From Enoplolaimus lenunculus (Eukaryota; Nematoda; Enoplea; Enoplida; Thoracostomopsidae): 64,000 nucleotides of DNA. Positions 1 through 12,329 of this stretch are shown piece by piece. The position numbers and the translations under genes are program-made. Within the stretch, counting starts at the first letter, position 1. Every line of letters starts with the position of its first letter. A model generated the notes under the pieces. The model searched no databases, was not told where the DNA came from, and saw only the letters and a list, made by a program, of their open reading frames with translations. The stretch is from NCBI GenBank assembly GCA_030248215.1, contig JASANG010000955.1, positions 62,001-126,000 on the forward strand, read 5' to 3'.

Positions 1-188
1 GTATAATTGGCGAGATTATTAAAGTAGTCCGGTTGTTTTGAGTTACCTTTTCAAGAGACCATTTTTATTTGAGTTACCCGAATTTGAAATTTGAGGCATA
101 TATCTGTTTCAAACGTATTTTTTGGATATGCTTACAAATGGAGGATTTAAAATCAACTTTAAGGGGAGGTGCGGCTACAAATTTTTGT

Positions 189-391
189 GGCCCATGTATA
201 GAACAGGGCCGGAACGGTTTTCGGCGGGAATGTAATAGAGTAAGCTTAAGCTTTAGACAAATGTTTTTGGTTAGGCTTAGGTTTAGGCTTAGGCTTAGGT
301 TTAGGTTTATGCTTATTCTAACGCTTACGCTTAGGCTTAGGCTTAGGAATATGCTTATGGTACTGTTCTGGCCCTGTTCTATACATTGACC
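189..391 (+). mobile_element. Family A element with TTAGGC core and perfect 8-bp TSD
   Basis: Ends GGCCCATGTATAGAACAGGG and its inverse complement; core of TTAGGC/TTAGGT runs. Both flanks read ATTTTTGT, a perfect 8-bp target-site duplication. Non-autonomous: no transposase. Confidence 0.9.
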
Positions 392-417
392 ATTTTTGTT
401 ATGCTTGAAATTAGGGA

Positions 418-640
418 ATTGAAAACGAACATTGAAATGTAAAAGTTTAAGAGATGTTTTAGTTTTCTGCAGTACAATTGAAGCATGCGAATATTCACCG
501 GGCTTCCTAAAATTCTAAAGTAAAAAAACCACCAATGTATCCAAATTTTTGAATGATTTTGAATAAATTAGCTATATTGATTTAAAGTCTAACAGTTGCA
601 GCATATCTGTAATGAAAAATTGCGCGATTTATACGCGATT
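418..640. repeat. Family H-like fragment
   Basis: Resembles 28262-28480 (aaaagttt-aagatgtttta, a run with attgaagcatgcgaatattca, then an AT-rich tail). Ends are not clear. The rest of 641-1233 shows nothing I recognise. Confidence 0.5.
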
Positions 641-1233
641 TCCCGTAACAATCTTGACCGACGAGTATGAGGATACGTCTGCCCCACCGGCACGAGGGTC
701 ACGGGTGTAGCCAGGATTTCACTTCGGGAAGCAATAACCTCGCGTGAACAACTTTTTGACCATTACGACACAACAGGCCATTAGTCTATCACGTATGCTT
801 TTTCCTGCGTCTCTCAAGAAGTTTCGAGAGCAGATATACCCTATCCCTTCCCTTTGTACTCCCGTGCCGAGCGCATCTAGAACTATGGTCTGACCTATTG
901 CCCCTGTGGCTTGATTTGTTCCTTTGGCGTCGGGTTCTCGTCTGGTTTACCCAGCTAACGATGTCTATGACGCGCATAGTATCATCATATTCCGGTTTGT
1001 GATGTTGCGTATAAAATTCTACTGCTGTCTGTCATGTAAACACAAGGCTTTTGGTGTGAGAATAGGAAATTTAATATATTTCGTGGTTTCTGGGTTTTGA
1101 AGAGCACGAAATGCAAGGCTTAATGATGGACATGGCTCAGTCTAAGTTGAAGTTGAACCGAGAGATAATAGGCCTGGTTAGTGATTTTCGAATGCTGTTT
1201 TTAGTTGACTGGTTGTAAATAGGATTCGTACGG

Positions 1234-1395
1234 CAAGGGCCGTAGCCAGCTCAACTTTCTAGGGGGGTTGAAAAATTTTCAGGAGGGACATACAAGGTTT
1301 TTCCCATGACTTACAAGCAAGCTTGAAAATTTTCTAGGGCTGGCCAAAATTCTACTAGGTGTGAGGCTCAGCCCTCCCCTACACCCTCCCCCCCC
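1234..1395 (+). mobile_element. Family C (hAT-like) element
   Basis: Carries the family landmarks in order: CCGTAGCCAGCTCA, a G-run, gaaaaattttcagg, acttacaagcaagc, gaaaattttctaggg, and ggctcagccc. The right end is eroded. Confidence 0.7.
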
Positions 1396-2434
1396 GCAAA
1401 GTGGCTTTTTTATACATGGAAAATTTTCGAAGTGACGTGTATAAATGTATCAACCATTCTTTTTTACGTTCCTGATGTAGAAGCTTCACAAAGAAGGCAT
1501 GAGTGGAACCAGGGGGTTGACGTCTCAAAAGCCACGTTTAAAAAATATTTGTAGTGGAGTTTTGAAACACAGTAGTCAGTTTGCACCACAAGGAACACAT
1601 TTCGAAATTTTTCTACGACGTTTCCCCACTTTGTGAAACCCTGACTACGCTCATAAAAGAGGGCACCTAAAGTTTCTCGTCACTACTTCACTGTGAGCAG
1701 AATGTTTCGCCAACATTTGAAAATGTCGCTGATTTTTACTCATATGGTCCTACTTGTCTAGCTTTAGTCGAGTTCGCAGGGTTACCAATACGGTAAAGCA
1801 TTGGACTTGCCTACGGCGAATGCGTGTGGGTATAAAGAGTATTTTAACTCGTTGTTTGCTTCAGACATTTGAATTTCAGAGCTGATGTCTTGAAATAATC
1901 GGGTTAAATTTTGAACCGTTCTATACAAATGCTTCTACGAGGGTTTGTGTGTCGATTTGGCTGTTGATCTTCTGATGTCACGAGGCCGGTGCCAAAGGCA
2001 CACCGGGCGATTAATCCGATACCGTGCAAGCACCCCATCCCGAAGGCTGGCGGGCTCGGATATTCTATCCGCAGCAGCGTCTACTCACATGCTCAATTGT
2101 GTATGCTTAATACTATTTGCAAAACTATTTGTCATAGCTAACATTAACAAAAATGCATTTATTAGTACCACGACTCTGAGGATAATCTTTTCTTGCACCC
2201 TTCTCTCTGTATTCAATACTGTCCGACCCTCGACGCCACTATCCCCACAAAACTATCACTATAAGCTCTGTGCAAAAAGTCAACAAATGCTTTTGACGAG
2301 TCATCCAGATAAAGTCGTGCCTGCCGCGAAAACGGGAACTTTTGTGTAATATTTAGTTACAGAAACAACGTTTTTTTAAATTTTTTATTCCTCTTTATAA
2401 GTTTTACGTATTAATTTTTTGAGGATAGACATGG
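1396..2434. other. No gene recognised; GC-rich island at 1978-2072
   Basis: A 134-codon open frame at 1945-2349 lacks any motif and its composition changes midway, so I do not call it a gene. Inside it, 1978-2072 is GC-rich and contains a hairpin-like ccggtgcc-aaa-ggcacaccgg. Confidence 0.5.
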
Positions 2435-3033
2435 ATGGTATCACGACAATTCGTCGTCCGACAACTTGTTGCCCGACAACTTGTTGCCCGACAACTTGTT
2501 GCCCGACAAATTGTTGACCGACGACTTGTTGCCCGACAACTTGTTGCCCGACAACTTGTTGCCCGACGACTTGTTGCCCGACAACTTGTTGACCGACGAC
2601 TTGTTGCCCGACAACTTGTTGACCGACGACTTGTTGCCCGACAACTTGTTGCCCGACAACTTGTTGCCCGACGACTTGTTGCCCGACAACTTGTTGCCCG
2701 ACAACTTGTTGCCCGACGACTTGTTGCCCGACAAGTTGTTGACCGACACGTTGTTGCCCGACAACTTGTTGCCCGACGACTTGTTGCCCGACGACTTGTT
2801 GCCCGACAACTTGTTGCCCGACAACTTGTTGCCCGACAACTTGTTGCCCGACAACTTGTTGCCCGACAACTTGTCATTTGAAATTGCATCGACCCGACAT
2901 TTTGTCGCCAATCATTGTGCTTTTAGATTTAGGTTTAGGATTAGGAGTACGCCTACGATTATGTTCAGATATATTAATAGGCTTTAGGACACTAGTGCGT
3001 GACAAGCTGTTGTCAGGTGACGAATTGACGTAA
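2435..3033 (-). mobile_element. Family G element carrying an expanded 15-bp minisatellite
   Basis: Left end ATGGTATCACGACAATTCGTC, right end a degenerate inverse (gtgacgaattgacg). Core at about 2925-2990 has TTAGG-type repeats as in other G copies. The left terminal unit has expanded into the minisatellite at 2446-2880. Confidence 0.75.
2446..2880 (+). repeat. 15-bp minisatellite, 29 units
   Basis: Units of 15 bp in strict register, mostly acaacttgttgcccg, with variants acgacttgttgcccg, acaacttgttgaccg and a few singletons. Because 15 is a multiple of three, several frames on both strands stay open through it, giving long spurious open frames. The first unit (acaattcgtcgtccg) is the normal family G terminus. 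Confidence 0.97.
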
Positions 3034-3358
3034 GTTAGACGTGGACATAGACCACAAGGCCGTAACCCGGGTTTCATTTCGGAAAAGTATATATTTCGGC
3101 AGGAAGACGGTTTGCCCTTGAACAAATCAGTAAATCTAAAGTATGTAAAATTATTCTCATTCCACCAATAATTTGAATGTATATATACGCTATACCTTGC
3201 TACTTCAAATATGGACCGTGTACCGCCGAATTGATAGCCATAATACTGTAATGTAGGAACATATATTTTATGGGTATGTGTCCCAAAATTTCATAGTGTC
3301 CCCTTCAGCTGAAAAATTTACTCTGTTTAGTTTAAAATATATGTTGACCCCCTTGCCA

Positions 3359-3545
3359 GCCCATGTATAGAACAGGTCCGGGTCGATTTCCGGAGGGGCT
3401 ATAAGTCAGTTTAATCTGTAGGCTATTTTTTTGCTTAGGCTTAGGCTTATAGGCTTAGGCTTAGGAATAGGCTCATCCATACGCTTAGGCTTAGGCTTAG
3501 GAATATGCTTATACTACTGTTCCGGTCCTGTTCTATACATGAGCC
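3359..3545 (+). mobile_element. Family A element
   Basis: GCCCATGTATAGAACAGG at the left, ctgttctatacatgagcc at the right, TTAGGC-rich core with the recurring aataggctcatccatacgc spacer. Confidence 0.85.
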
Positions 3546-3904
3546 ACCTTGCCTATAGCTGTCGTTGTAAAACACCCCTGATTTTACAGAATAAAATATT
3601 CGGTGAATTGAAAAAAAATGGCCACAAAGAAACTTTAATGACCATTGTGTTTTTTGTTGTTGTTTGCCGCAGTCTTTGTTTCGTAACAACAATATTTCAT
3701 GTCGATTTTCGTGTGACTCAATTTCCAGAATATAGGAACCAGTCGAAAGAGTTCAACTGGTCTTTGTTTGGTGTTTTCTTTGTTACAAAAAACAGAATAA
3801 ACAGTGAATTTGAATATTTTTTCGGTGGGTTGAATTACGAATTGGGCTATAACATATACATTAGACCTTTATTGAATTAAAATCGTGACTAAGTATCTGA
3901 CAAG

Positions 3905-4175
3905 CACTAGCGTATCTAAAGGGGGGCGTGCGCTCACCGTCCGTAATTTTTTTGTGATAAAATGGTAAGGTCCCATCTTATCATTTTTTCTCTCAAAAAA
4001 TTTTTTTATAGAAAAGATACAATTTTTCCCTTAGAAATTATTTTGTTATAAAATAATAAGGTTCCTACCGTACAATTTTTCGCTGTCCATGGCATATATA
4101 GCATACAGTGAAAATTTCGTTTCATAACATTTGCCAGTCTGCCTCCCGTCCGAAATTTCTGGATACGCCTCTGTT
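3905..4175 (+). mobile_element. Family D2 element (hAT-like)
   Basis: Begins cactagcgtatctaaagggg and ends ggatacgcctctgt, an inverted pair; interior repeats ttttgtgataaaatggtaag, shared with 47440-47620 and, inverted, with 50101-50425. Confidence 0.65.
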
Positions 4176-4451
4176 GACAATAAAAAATTAACCTATTCTG
4201 TAGCTGACTTATTTTATGAATTGCGAAATTCAGAAAAAACTATCTTTGATTCCGTTAAATAAATTATTTTTTATAAATTGAAAATATACAGAATTTCAAT
4301 TTGTTTGCCATGATTTCAATTTTAACAATTTGGCCGATAGAACATGAGAAGGTTGCACGCATCTTGCCTATAAAGAGAGAATGTTCAAAGCTTGCGATCT
4401 GAAATTTCAAAAACAACATAACGTCTATTTTTTTAAAAATCCACTTCTTTC

Positions 4452-4530
4452 AATGACTTACAAGCAAGGTTAAAAATTTTCTAGGGGGCCAAAACTTTTT
4501 CAGGGGGGTGAGCCCCTCTATCCCTCAGAT
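4452..4530 (+). mobile_element. Family C fragment
   Basis: Contains tgacttacaagcaaggtt, ttttctagggggcc and gggtgagcccctc; only the right part of the element is present. Confidence 0.6.
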
Positions 4531-4645
4531 GCACATTTACTTCTATGCTTTGTACAAAATTTTCTATTGAAAACGCTTCAATCTTATAGTATTCAACGTT
4601 GATACGTATTTTTAATATTCAATGCCTAAATTTAAAATGGAAAAC

Positions 4646-4809
4646 CAGGCTCGTAGCCGGAGAGACCAGATGGGCTCAGACCGCTAGAAAAATTTTAGCC
4701 CTTCTCCTAGATTATTTTTATCCCAGCTTGTAAACTTGTTACATCAACTGAATTTCCGTCGTAAAATTGTTATGAGCCCACTTAGAAGGCTGGGCTGGCT
4801 ATGGGTCTG
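4646..4809. mobile_element. Family C element
   Basis: CAGGCTCGTAGCC at the left and ggctatgggtctg at the right, with degraded interior. Confidence 0.65.
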
Positions 4810-4939
4810 TAGAAAACACATTTAATTTAAAAATTTCTTCTTGTGGATCAACCTTGTGTTAGCCAAAGACCATCAGACGCTATGTTTCGGTCAAACTGAC
4901 TTATATAGTAAACAAATCTTACAATCGATTTCAAGCATG

Positions 4940-5126
4940 AGTCAGTGTATAGAACAGGGCCATAACAGTATATTCCTTAACCTAATCCGGAGCACAAACC
5001 TAAGTCTAAGCGTAAGAATGAGCCTGTACCTAAATTTTAGCTTGAGCAAAAATTTAATCTAAATTTTAAGCTTACTCTATTGCAGGCCTGTAGAAAAACG
5101 TTCCGCCTCTGATCATTAAATGGGCC
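4940..5126 (-). mobile_element. Family A element
   Basis: tgtatagaacagggcc at the left; gaaaaacgttccgcctctgatc and gggcc at the right. The core is in the GCCTAA orientation but strongly decayed. Confidence 0.75.
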
Positions 5127-5431
5127 CAAACAGGTAACCACTGCCAAGGAGAAGTCTTTGGAAAAACTTTTCTCACCTTAATAAATTTTTGGTGACTCTA
5201 AACCACTGGATAATATCAGTTAAATTTTATAACAGAATTTTTTCAAACCATTAATTATAAGGGTTTGCTCCAAATGTTCCATCCGGAAATAGGTACTCTA
5301 CGGATACAGAATACTGAGTGTACTGCAATATTATACGGGCACTAAAATACTACGCATTGCAAAGAATATTTGCCTTAAAATTTTTTGAAAATGTTATAAA
5401 TCTGGATTTTTACAAACCACCCTACCACATG

Positions 5432-5611
5432 CCGGGCCAGTAGCCAAGAGAAGGGCAGTGTGGGGTGGAGGGGTTCAGCCGTTCCTGGAAAAGTGTTGCT
5501 CCCGCCACCCTAGAAAATTTTCAACCTTGCTTGTAATTCATTGAAAACCTTTGAATGCCCCTCCTGAAAATTTGTCAGCCACCCTAGCAAGGTGAGCTGG
5601 CTGCGGTCCTG
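5432..5611 (-). mobile_element. Family C element
   Basis: CCGGGCCAGTAGCCAAGAG to caaggtgagctggctgcgg. Orientation is the reverse of the 1234 copy. Confidence 0.75.
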
Positions 5612-5761
5612 CCACACGCTCGAAAATAGTATAAAATTATCAACAATTCGAAAAATTTGAATAAAACTTGTTTACACGCACCTCAAAAATAGTTGAACTC
5701 TCGCTACCACCCCACGCAGTCCAGAGCATCGGATATAATTTTTTGAGTGAAGTTGTTATTT

Positions 5762-5820
5762 GGTGCTGTTGTTGTTGTTGTTGTTGATGATGTTGTTGTC
5801 GTTGTAGTAGTAGTTGTTGT
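5762..5820 (+). repeat. GTT trinucleotide repeat
   Basis: A run of gttgtt with interruptions (gatgat, gtagtag). The open frames through it, polyglutamine or polyasparagine, have no other support. Confidence 0.85.
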
Positions 5821-5994
5821 TGTGCGCTTTCCGAATTAATTGTATAATGCACTTTTTTACGTATATTTGCGATTTTTCTGTTGCAGATTTAACTATTGGT
5901 CGAGTATGTACGTATATAGTATATTGGGCAATTAGATTAGGCATATACATATACACTGCTATCTCAAATTGAAATTCATTCATTAAAATAAGTT

Positions 5995-6172
5995 TTCAAA
6001 CTAACGAACACCTACAATTGCAGATCTCAAAATTTGCACAGAAGTAGAGAGTAAATCGAATGCAATAAATGTGCTGAATTTCAAACCTCGCTGGTTTCCT
6101 GGTTCGAAAGTTACATGATTTATCTCCAACTGGCGATAGGTGCTACACACATTTGAGAATACTGGCTATAAA
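5995..6172. mobile_element. Family K element
   Basis: Shares with 25325-25533 the stretches aaaatttgcaca-agtagag, gtgctgaatttcaaacctc and the end gataggtgctacacacattt. Class unknown. Confidence 0.7.
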
Positions 6173-9147
6173 TATATCCGCTGATTGCCGTTTAGAATAA
6201 AATCTTGTAAACTAAAGCAAGTGCTATCGATGATTGCTTGTTAAAGTAACACAAAATGCTTCAAGCAAACCTTTCGGTCAAATAGTAATTATTTTATTAT
6301 GCTAAAACAACTAATCTATGCTGGTATTTTACAGATAAAATTTTTTTAAAAGCAAAGTGTTTTCAACAAAGATTCAAGGATTTATGTTTGTAACTTATTT
6401 GCGATCATAAGCGATCGGAACGTGTATCATTCTGAATAACATTAAGCCGTTCTAGCTAAGTCTGTTTTCGTAGTTAGTACAAAATTTATTCTAGTCTTTT
6501 GCAAAGTTTGAGGCTGTTTCTCTGCTCAGCTTCCCTCCCGGATAAAGTTTTGAACCCCTAGCCAAGTTTCAGCGTCGCTTGTGAGCCTTCTGATGTGTGA
6601 TCTTCCTAGAAAAATTGTTAGCCCTGTTGTAAGGTAAACTTTCGACGGGCATGTTGACGACTTGAAGTAATCACTTAAGTATACCTTAAGTATATAAGAA
6701 AGATTTCAAAAACACAGCCATTGAGTTTTACGTAACAGGTCCGAATCTATATATATATATATGGTGAATAGGTAGAGAAGATTGCCTTTTTAAAATTTTA
6801 ATCTCCAACTGAAGAATATTGAAATTTTAATTCAAATAAACTTTGACGAATGAGCGTACGTACAGTTTTCCATGGCAGTATGATTATTAATTTAAAATTT
6901 TAAAATTTTATTCGTACGTTTCTATCATTTTCAAAAGCGAACCTGAAAACGGACAGAAACGCAACCTAAACGAATTCAAGCCAGTCGTTTAAGCCAGCAT
7001 TGGCCATAGTTTTGTATGAAACCTTATAAATGTAAAGATATTTTACAGTCAAAAAACCAGCTTTCTACGTTCGAAGAAACCATTTTTTTTGCTGGTTCAG
7101 GCTTAATAAACCAATTTTTCTTTAGGCATTTTTTATACCAAAAACGCTACACGTCAACCTGACTCCAACAGATGTAGATGTCGTTTTTCAAATAAAAAAA
7201 TACGGGTTTTACCCAGTTCCTTTTCTGGCTGGGCCCGTGGCCATCCCAGCTTGATGTGGGGGGCGGGGCAAAAAAATTTCAGGTATGGATCATGCAAAGA
7301 ATAATTTATAGTATTTACAAGGAAAGGCTAAAACCTTTCAGGGCCAGAATTTTTTCCAAAAAAGACGGCTTCTTTGGTTTGTTCTGGTTACTGGCCCGGT
7401 TTTCTGGTTTGATACCTACAGGCTTTCAAACAAATGTCGGTGCCCAATATATATCGCGGTAGCAGCTGGTGTAAAGAGCGCTTTGGAAATTAGTTTATAA
7501 TGTGCTTTAGGGTACAGCCGAGCAAGGTTTTCGTTTGCAGCCCGCGCAGTACATTAGGTTTTAGCAAATTAGGTACATTATTTATTTACCGAATGGTTGT
7601 ATACCTGGTACTTAGCTGGTTGGGTCCGTAGGCAGCGTAGCATATTTTAGAGGAGGGGCGAAAAAATTTACCGTAGGAAGCATCGATTTTCAGATTAATT
7701 TTATAATGCCAGTATTCTGCAAAAAAACTCATTTCACAAATTTGTAAATGGAGCTTATGTCATTATGAAATCGTAAGCCGTATCTAACGCCTCTGTAGCA
7801 GTCATTTGTTCGCGGTGTTTGGAATGTAGCGCATAGTCTTATAAAAGAGATAAAGTTTCGCAATCCTTAGGGCATATCGATCCGCTTAGATTTCGGTTTT
7901 GAGTTTATATTGAAATTGTCAAATTCAAAAACTTTTTAAATTAAGTATTTCAAATATTTTTATTTTTCAATCAAAGAGTTGTTGCTTGACCTTGGAATGC
8001 TGACGGCGACAAGCTGAATTTACATTTTTCAATATTAAGTTTCGGTAGCGCACGTGCCTCAAACTTTTATTTTAGATTTAGCAAAATTTTCTAAAAATGA
8101 CAAATATTTAAAATTTCAAATAAAAACGGGCTATTTTTGCAATAAAGTTTAAACAAATGCTACTTTTTAAATTTCTGGATGTGAAAACCCAACGGCTTGA
8201 TGTGAAATTATGAAAACAAGGTTGACTACTTTTGGTATTTTAGAAAATTTTGTGATGTAAATTGTTCTTTAGTAGCTCACAATGTGTTTTCGTTTAGGTA
8301 AATAGCTGTAAAATATTGCACTGATACATGGCGCTTGCGAAACAGTTCGCATCTTCAACGCCATGCGTAGTGAAGCTTTTGAAAAATGCCGAAACGCAAA
8401 AATTGCGTTCTCACGACAGAAAATACGGGATCCGGTACAATCGATAGTTCACCGGTTGGTATCTCGTGGGATATGGCTTTTTAGCAAGTATGCAACAACA
8501 GGAGCGTGTGCAGACAAATAGAAAGAGTGGATCCGGGGGTCGTAAGGCAAGACTACGAACTGGCCGTTCATATCAGAAAAAAGTGTGTTCTGAGGTGTTT
8601 TGTAAAAATTCAGATTTATAACGTTTTTAAAAAATTTTTAATGCTAATATACAAAACTGTAGTACTGACTAAAGGTACCTAATCTCATGGGCGTAGCCAC
8701 GATTCGGAAAGGGATCCAATAATGTTCGATAAAAATTTTGATTGGAGTTTCTTGCGTTGCAGGCTGAAACTGTGTCTAATAACCCCGGTACAAAAATACC
8801 AATACGGAGATTTGACACCAGAAATCACCTAGTCTACGACGTTGGCTCTTCATGAATTTTGTTAATTCCATATGATTTGAAAAAATATCAATTCGCTGAA
8901 TTACTAAACTGAAAAAAACGAGGTTATAAGCTATTACTAGTTAAAATTTGAACTCGTATATGAATAGTGATTATCATAAAATTCCAAACGTTGAAAAATG
9001 TTTGTTTGCGAATTCCAGTGTCAAAGTATGAATGGAAAGCTATTTTTATTGAAAATAATTCTTTATTTTTAACAGTATAGAAAATTTTTTGACAGAGTTT
9101 GTGAAGTTAAAATTGTTTTATTCAGATGATGAAGAGTCACTCAGACT
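6173..9147. other. AT-rich stretch, no gene; two family C scraps
   Basis: Short scraps of family C at about 7223-7290 (gggcccgtggccatcccagc) and 7617-7680 (ggtccgtaggcagcgtag). A short TA run occurs at about 6748. Nothing else recognised. Confidence 0.5.
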
Positions 9148-9290
9148 CATAAGTAGCCGAAGGGCTGGAAAATTTGCGAGGCCCCTGGAAAATTTTCAAC
9201 CTTACTTGTTAGTCAACGAAAACCCTTGTATGAGTTGTTGACCAAATTTTAACCCCTCCCCCCCAGCAAGGTGAGCTAGAGACGGATCTG
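9148..9290 (-). mobile_element. Family C element
   Basis: agtagccgaaggg, a Leu-type core with ggaaaattttcaaccttactt, and caaggtgagctagagacgg. Confidence 0.65.
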
Positions 9291-9765
9291 GAGTGCCTGC
9301 GAGCTAAATTTTTTCTGCAGTTTTAAGATCGAATGTTCAATGGCCTATCAATGTATTTAACAATTTTCAAATTCCATCTCAGTAAATAATTTTAGGTTTT
9401 ACGACAAATAGTCAAATAGAGCGCTTGGTTTTACATCGTCACACCCCCGCGTCAAACATTTTTTGTTTCAAGTTACAGGTACAGGAACGGGGGACATAAA
9501 ATGTGTACTCCCATATGTAGTTAGGCATTAGTATAAGCACAAAAAACTACATTTATTGTTTTGCTTGCGGTATTTTTTGACTGTTCTACTTGTATGAAAA
9601 TTTCAAGTGAAATTTGGCAAACATTTTACTGCATTGTCATTAAGGTTTGGCCTGTGGCGACTACTTATAACGAAAAATATTAAGGTCCCCTTTCAATACA
9701 ATTAAGTTTCAAACCTCAATTCTTAGCAAGCTTGTGTTTCAATAGAATACAACGCTACAAAGTAC

Positions 9766-9968
9766 TGGCCTCATGAAAAGGCATAGGGGCGGAACATTTT
9801 TCTGCAGGACTGCAATAGAGTAAGCTCTCATTCTTACGCTTAGGCTTAGGCTTTGGTATACGCTCATTCTTACGCTTAGGCTTAGGCTTACGTATAAGCT
9901 AATTGTTACGCTTAGGCATATGCTTAGAAATATTCTACTACTGTTACAGCCTTGTTCTGTACATTGGT
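9766..9968 (+). mobile_element. Family A element
   Basis: ggggcggaacatttttctgc at the left, ctgttacagccttgttctgt and cattgg at the right, with TTAGGC core and tacgctcattcttacgc spacers. Confidence 0.8.
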
Positions 9969-11702
9969 CGAAATACTAAACCAAGTATAAATAAATTACT
10001 AGATAATCTTAATTTCGACTGGCACTGTAGTCGTACTGTCAAAGTTTACTATGTCTATATACATATGAGACCAAAACTTACTTCACAGTTTATCAGTTGA
10101 TTAGCAATTTTATAAAACCCTACCATTCTATTTTAAGTATTTCCCTTTAGGTTGCCTAGAAACTCTCAGTCTGGCGCACATAAAACAGTTCCCATTGTTG
10201 TGACACAGTCTGTTTTTGCTATATTTATCACAGCATGGAAGCTAGATATAAATAAAAGTATAAATACAAAGCAACTGCTACAAAACATTACTTTATAACA
10301 GTACTGCCTGCTATACCTACTTATCTTTTTTAACGGAAACGGAAACAACGAAGAAATCGTGCATTTTGTTGCTTTAAGGGATGTGTTTGTTGTAGATTAT
10401 CTGAAATAAACTAACGGATTCAACATTTCGGTTAAAGAAAGAGATATCCGCGTGGGACTGGTTAGTCTTCTGTTGACGTTTAGGTTCAGGCTTAGGCTAA
10501 TATTGCTCAACTAAAAAGTAACATTGGCCATTGTTACGTGGCAAGAGGATTAAGGTTTTTTATACTGATGCTTTCGAGTGGTCCATGTTAATTGCAGTAT
10601 TTTCCTCACTACGATACAAGAAGACCATGGTACACAGACACTGTAAGGCTTAGACTTAGGCTTCGCAGTAGGTTTAGTTCTAAAATTACACTTAGGTGCC
10701 GGTCTCAAGAATTTACCTGGTTCATTCGAACTATTTTTCAGTAATATATTTTATATTGCAGTCACAATTTATTTATAATTTGTATTCATTCTAATATAGT
10801 TCAAACAAATCGTCAATGCTTTATACGTTTCAAAACGCTAAATGTCCAAAATGTTGCTGTCTCAGTTGCCATTCCTTGGCAGTAAATCTTTTAACAATCT
10901 TTTCGCCAACTTCTTGAAAACCAGCAAACGACGCAAAAAAAGGTTTATCAAAATCACTTTAACTATTTTACTAAATCAAAGTAATACGTCGACGCCTGTG
11001 TCAATAATTACACAATTATTATTGTGTTTAAAATGCGTTATGTCTTTAGCAGACAATAATGCATCACAATACCTATAGCTGTATGCCAGGCGGTGCCATG
11101 AGGTGACGGCCACAACCCATAGAGAAAGTATTCACCCCAACCGGTAAATACTGTCTCGCATATGATGAGCATATTTTTTTAATTTTACATACCAGTTTTT
11201 TTTCTGCATTCTAAATGCCGTTTTATGAGCTACTGTAGTTACCCGAATAAACAGGGGTGTGTTTTATGAGCTACTACTCGAATAAGAAGTGGACTGGTAT
11301 TTATTTTGACTGTCATAAAAGGTACTCCAGTGGTTATTCGGTTACGGACTGTTGTTTATTTTTAATTCACCATATGTTTAGTTGGAATCGACATCCTTCA
11401 TTTTTTATTGGTATTTTTGTTTTTGGGCTCTGGGCAGTGTGTGTCTATGTTTATTATTAACAGTCTATTAACTGATAGGTAGTTGGTAGATGCAACGCCC
11501 AGCCCAGGGGTGTAACAAGGAGTCTATTTCGAGATAGAACAGCCCCGTTCAAATGCGAGCGAGGAAACTAACTTTGTCACTTATGCTACAGCAAGTGAAC
11601 GTGCCTTTTTCTAGTCTCCAGAAATGGTCGTGACGGAATATATTTCCTCTATCGTCCTTGAATACGTCCCTGGTAACGTAGGGTAGCAACTTTGAACGCG
11701 GC
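9969..11702. other. No gene recognised
   Basis: Short open frames at 10842-11078 and 11257-11460 show no motif. TTAGGC traces at about 10480-10500 and 10645-10690 may be family B remnants. Confidence 0.5.
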
Positions 11703-12106
11703 CCAGTCAAGATCAGGGGCGGAACGTGTTTGTGTGGACTAAAGGGTACACTGCAAAAAACGGTGAGTCAAATTGACTCTCTCCGAAATAGGCTCTACGG
11801 GACTACACAAACTGAGTCAAATTCGAGTCCGCCAGAGTCAAACGTGTGACTCAGGGTGTCGAATTTGACTCTGGCGGAGTTGAACTTGACTCAGGTTGTG
11901 TAGTCCCGTAGAGCCTATTTCGAAGAGAGTCAAGTTGACTCACCATTTTTTGCAGTGTAAGCTTAAGCTTTAGACTAATTTTTTGCTTTTCTTACAATTA
12001 GGACTAGGAATATGCTCGTTCTTACACCTACGTTTACGTTTAGGCTTAAGCTTAGGCTTAGGAATATGCTTATAATACAGTTCCGCCCGTGTTCTTTACG
12101 TTGGCC
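11703..12106 (+). mobile_element. Family A element split by a family E insertion
   Basis: Left part gatcaggggcggaacgtg; right part from about 11958 (TAAGCTTAAGCTTTAGAC) to gttctttacgttggcc. The interruption is the E element at 11749-11957, flanked by TA on both sides. Confidence 0.88.
11749..11957. mobile_element. Family E palindromic element with TA target duplication
   Basis: CACTGCAAAAAACGGTGAGT to its inverse complement (actcaccattttttgcagtg). The two arms, about 100 bp each, pair almost throughout, with GAGTCAAA repeated. TA lies on each side within a family A core. TA targets and small size suggest a Tc1/mariner-type MITE. Confidence 0.92.
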
Positions 12107-12329
12107 TTGAACGCTAACCAATCAGGGGTCATGGAAGCACAGCCCCAATATAAAACAACTATTTTCACTGGTAATAATTATTCTGGCTAATAATTATTTA
12201 CCTAATTGATCGATAGGTCAATTTCTGGTATCAGATGAACTGATATATGAGCGTCTTTGGTTCAAATTTCATAAAAATATATCAAATTGTTTGGAAATGT
12301 TGTAAACACTCGAAACTAACAGGATATTG

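Noticed and set aside
1945-2349. 134-codon open frame
   Set aside because: No recognisable motif, mixed composition, and it crosses a GC-rich island; no splice or start evidence.
2446-2880. CRISPR-like regular array
   Set aside because: Units are 15 bp and contiguous with no spacers, in an animal genome; a plain minisatellite.
2404-2987. Long open frames on both strands (repetitive proteins of LPDN or GNKLS type)
   Set aside because: They are forced by the 15-bp minisatellite, which has no stop in several frames; no start context, homology or non-repeat sequence supports a gene.
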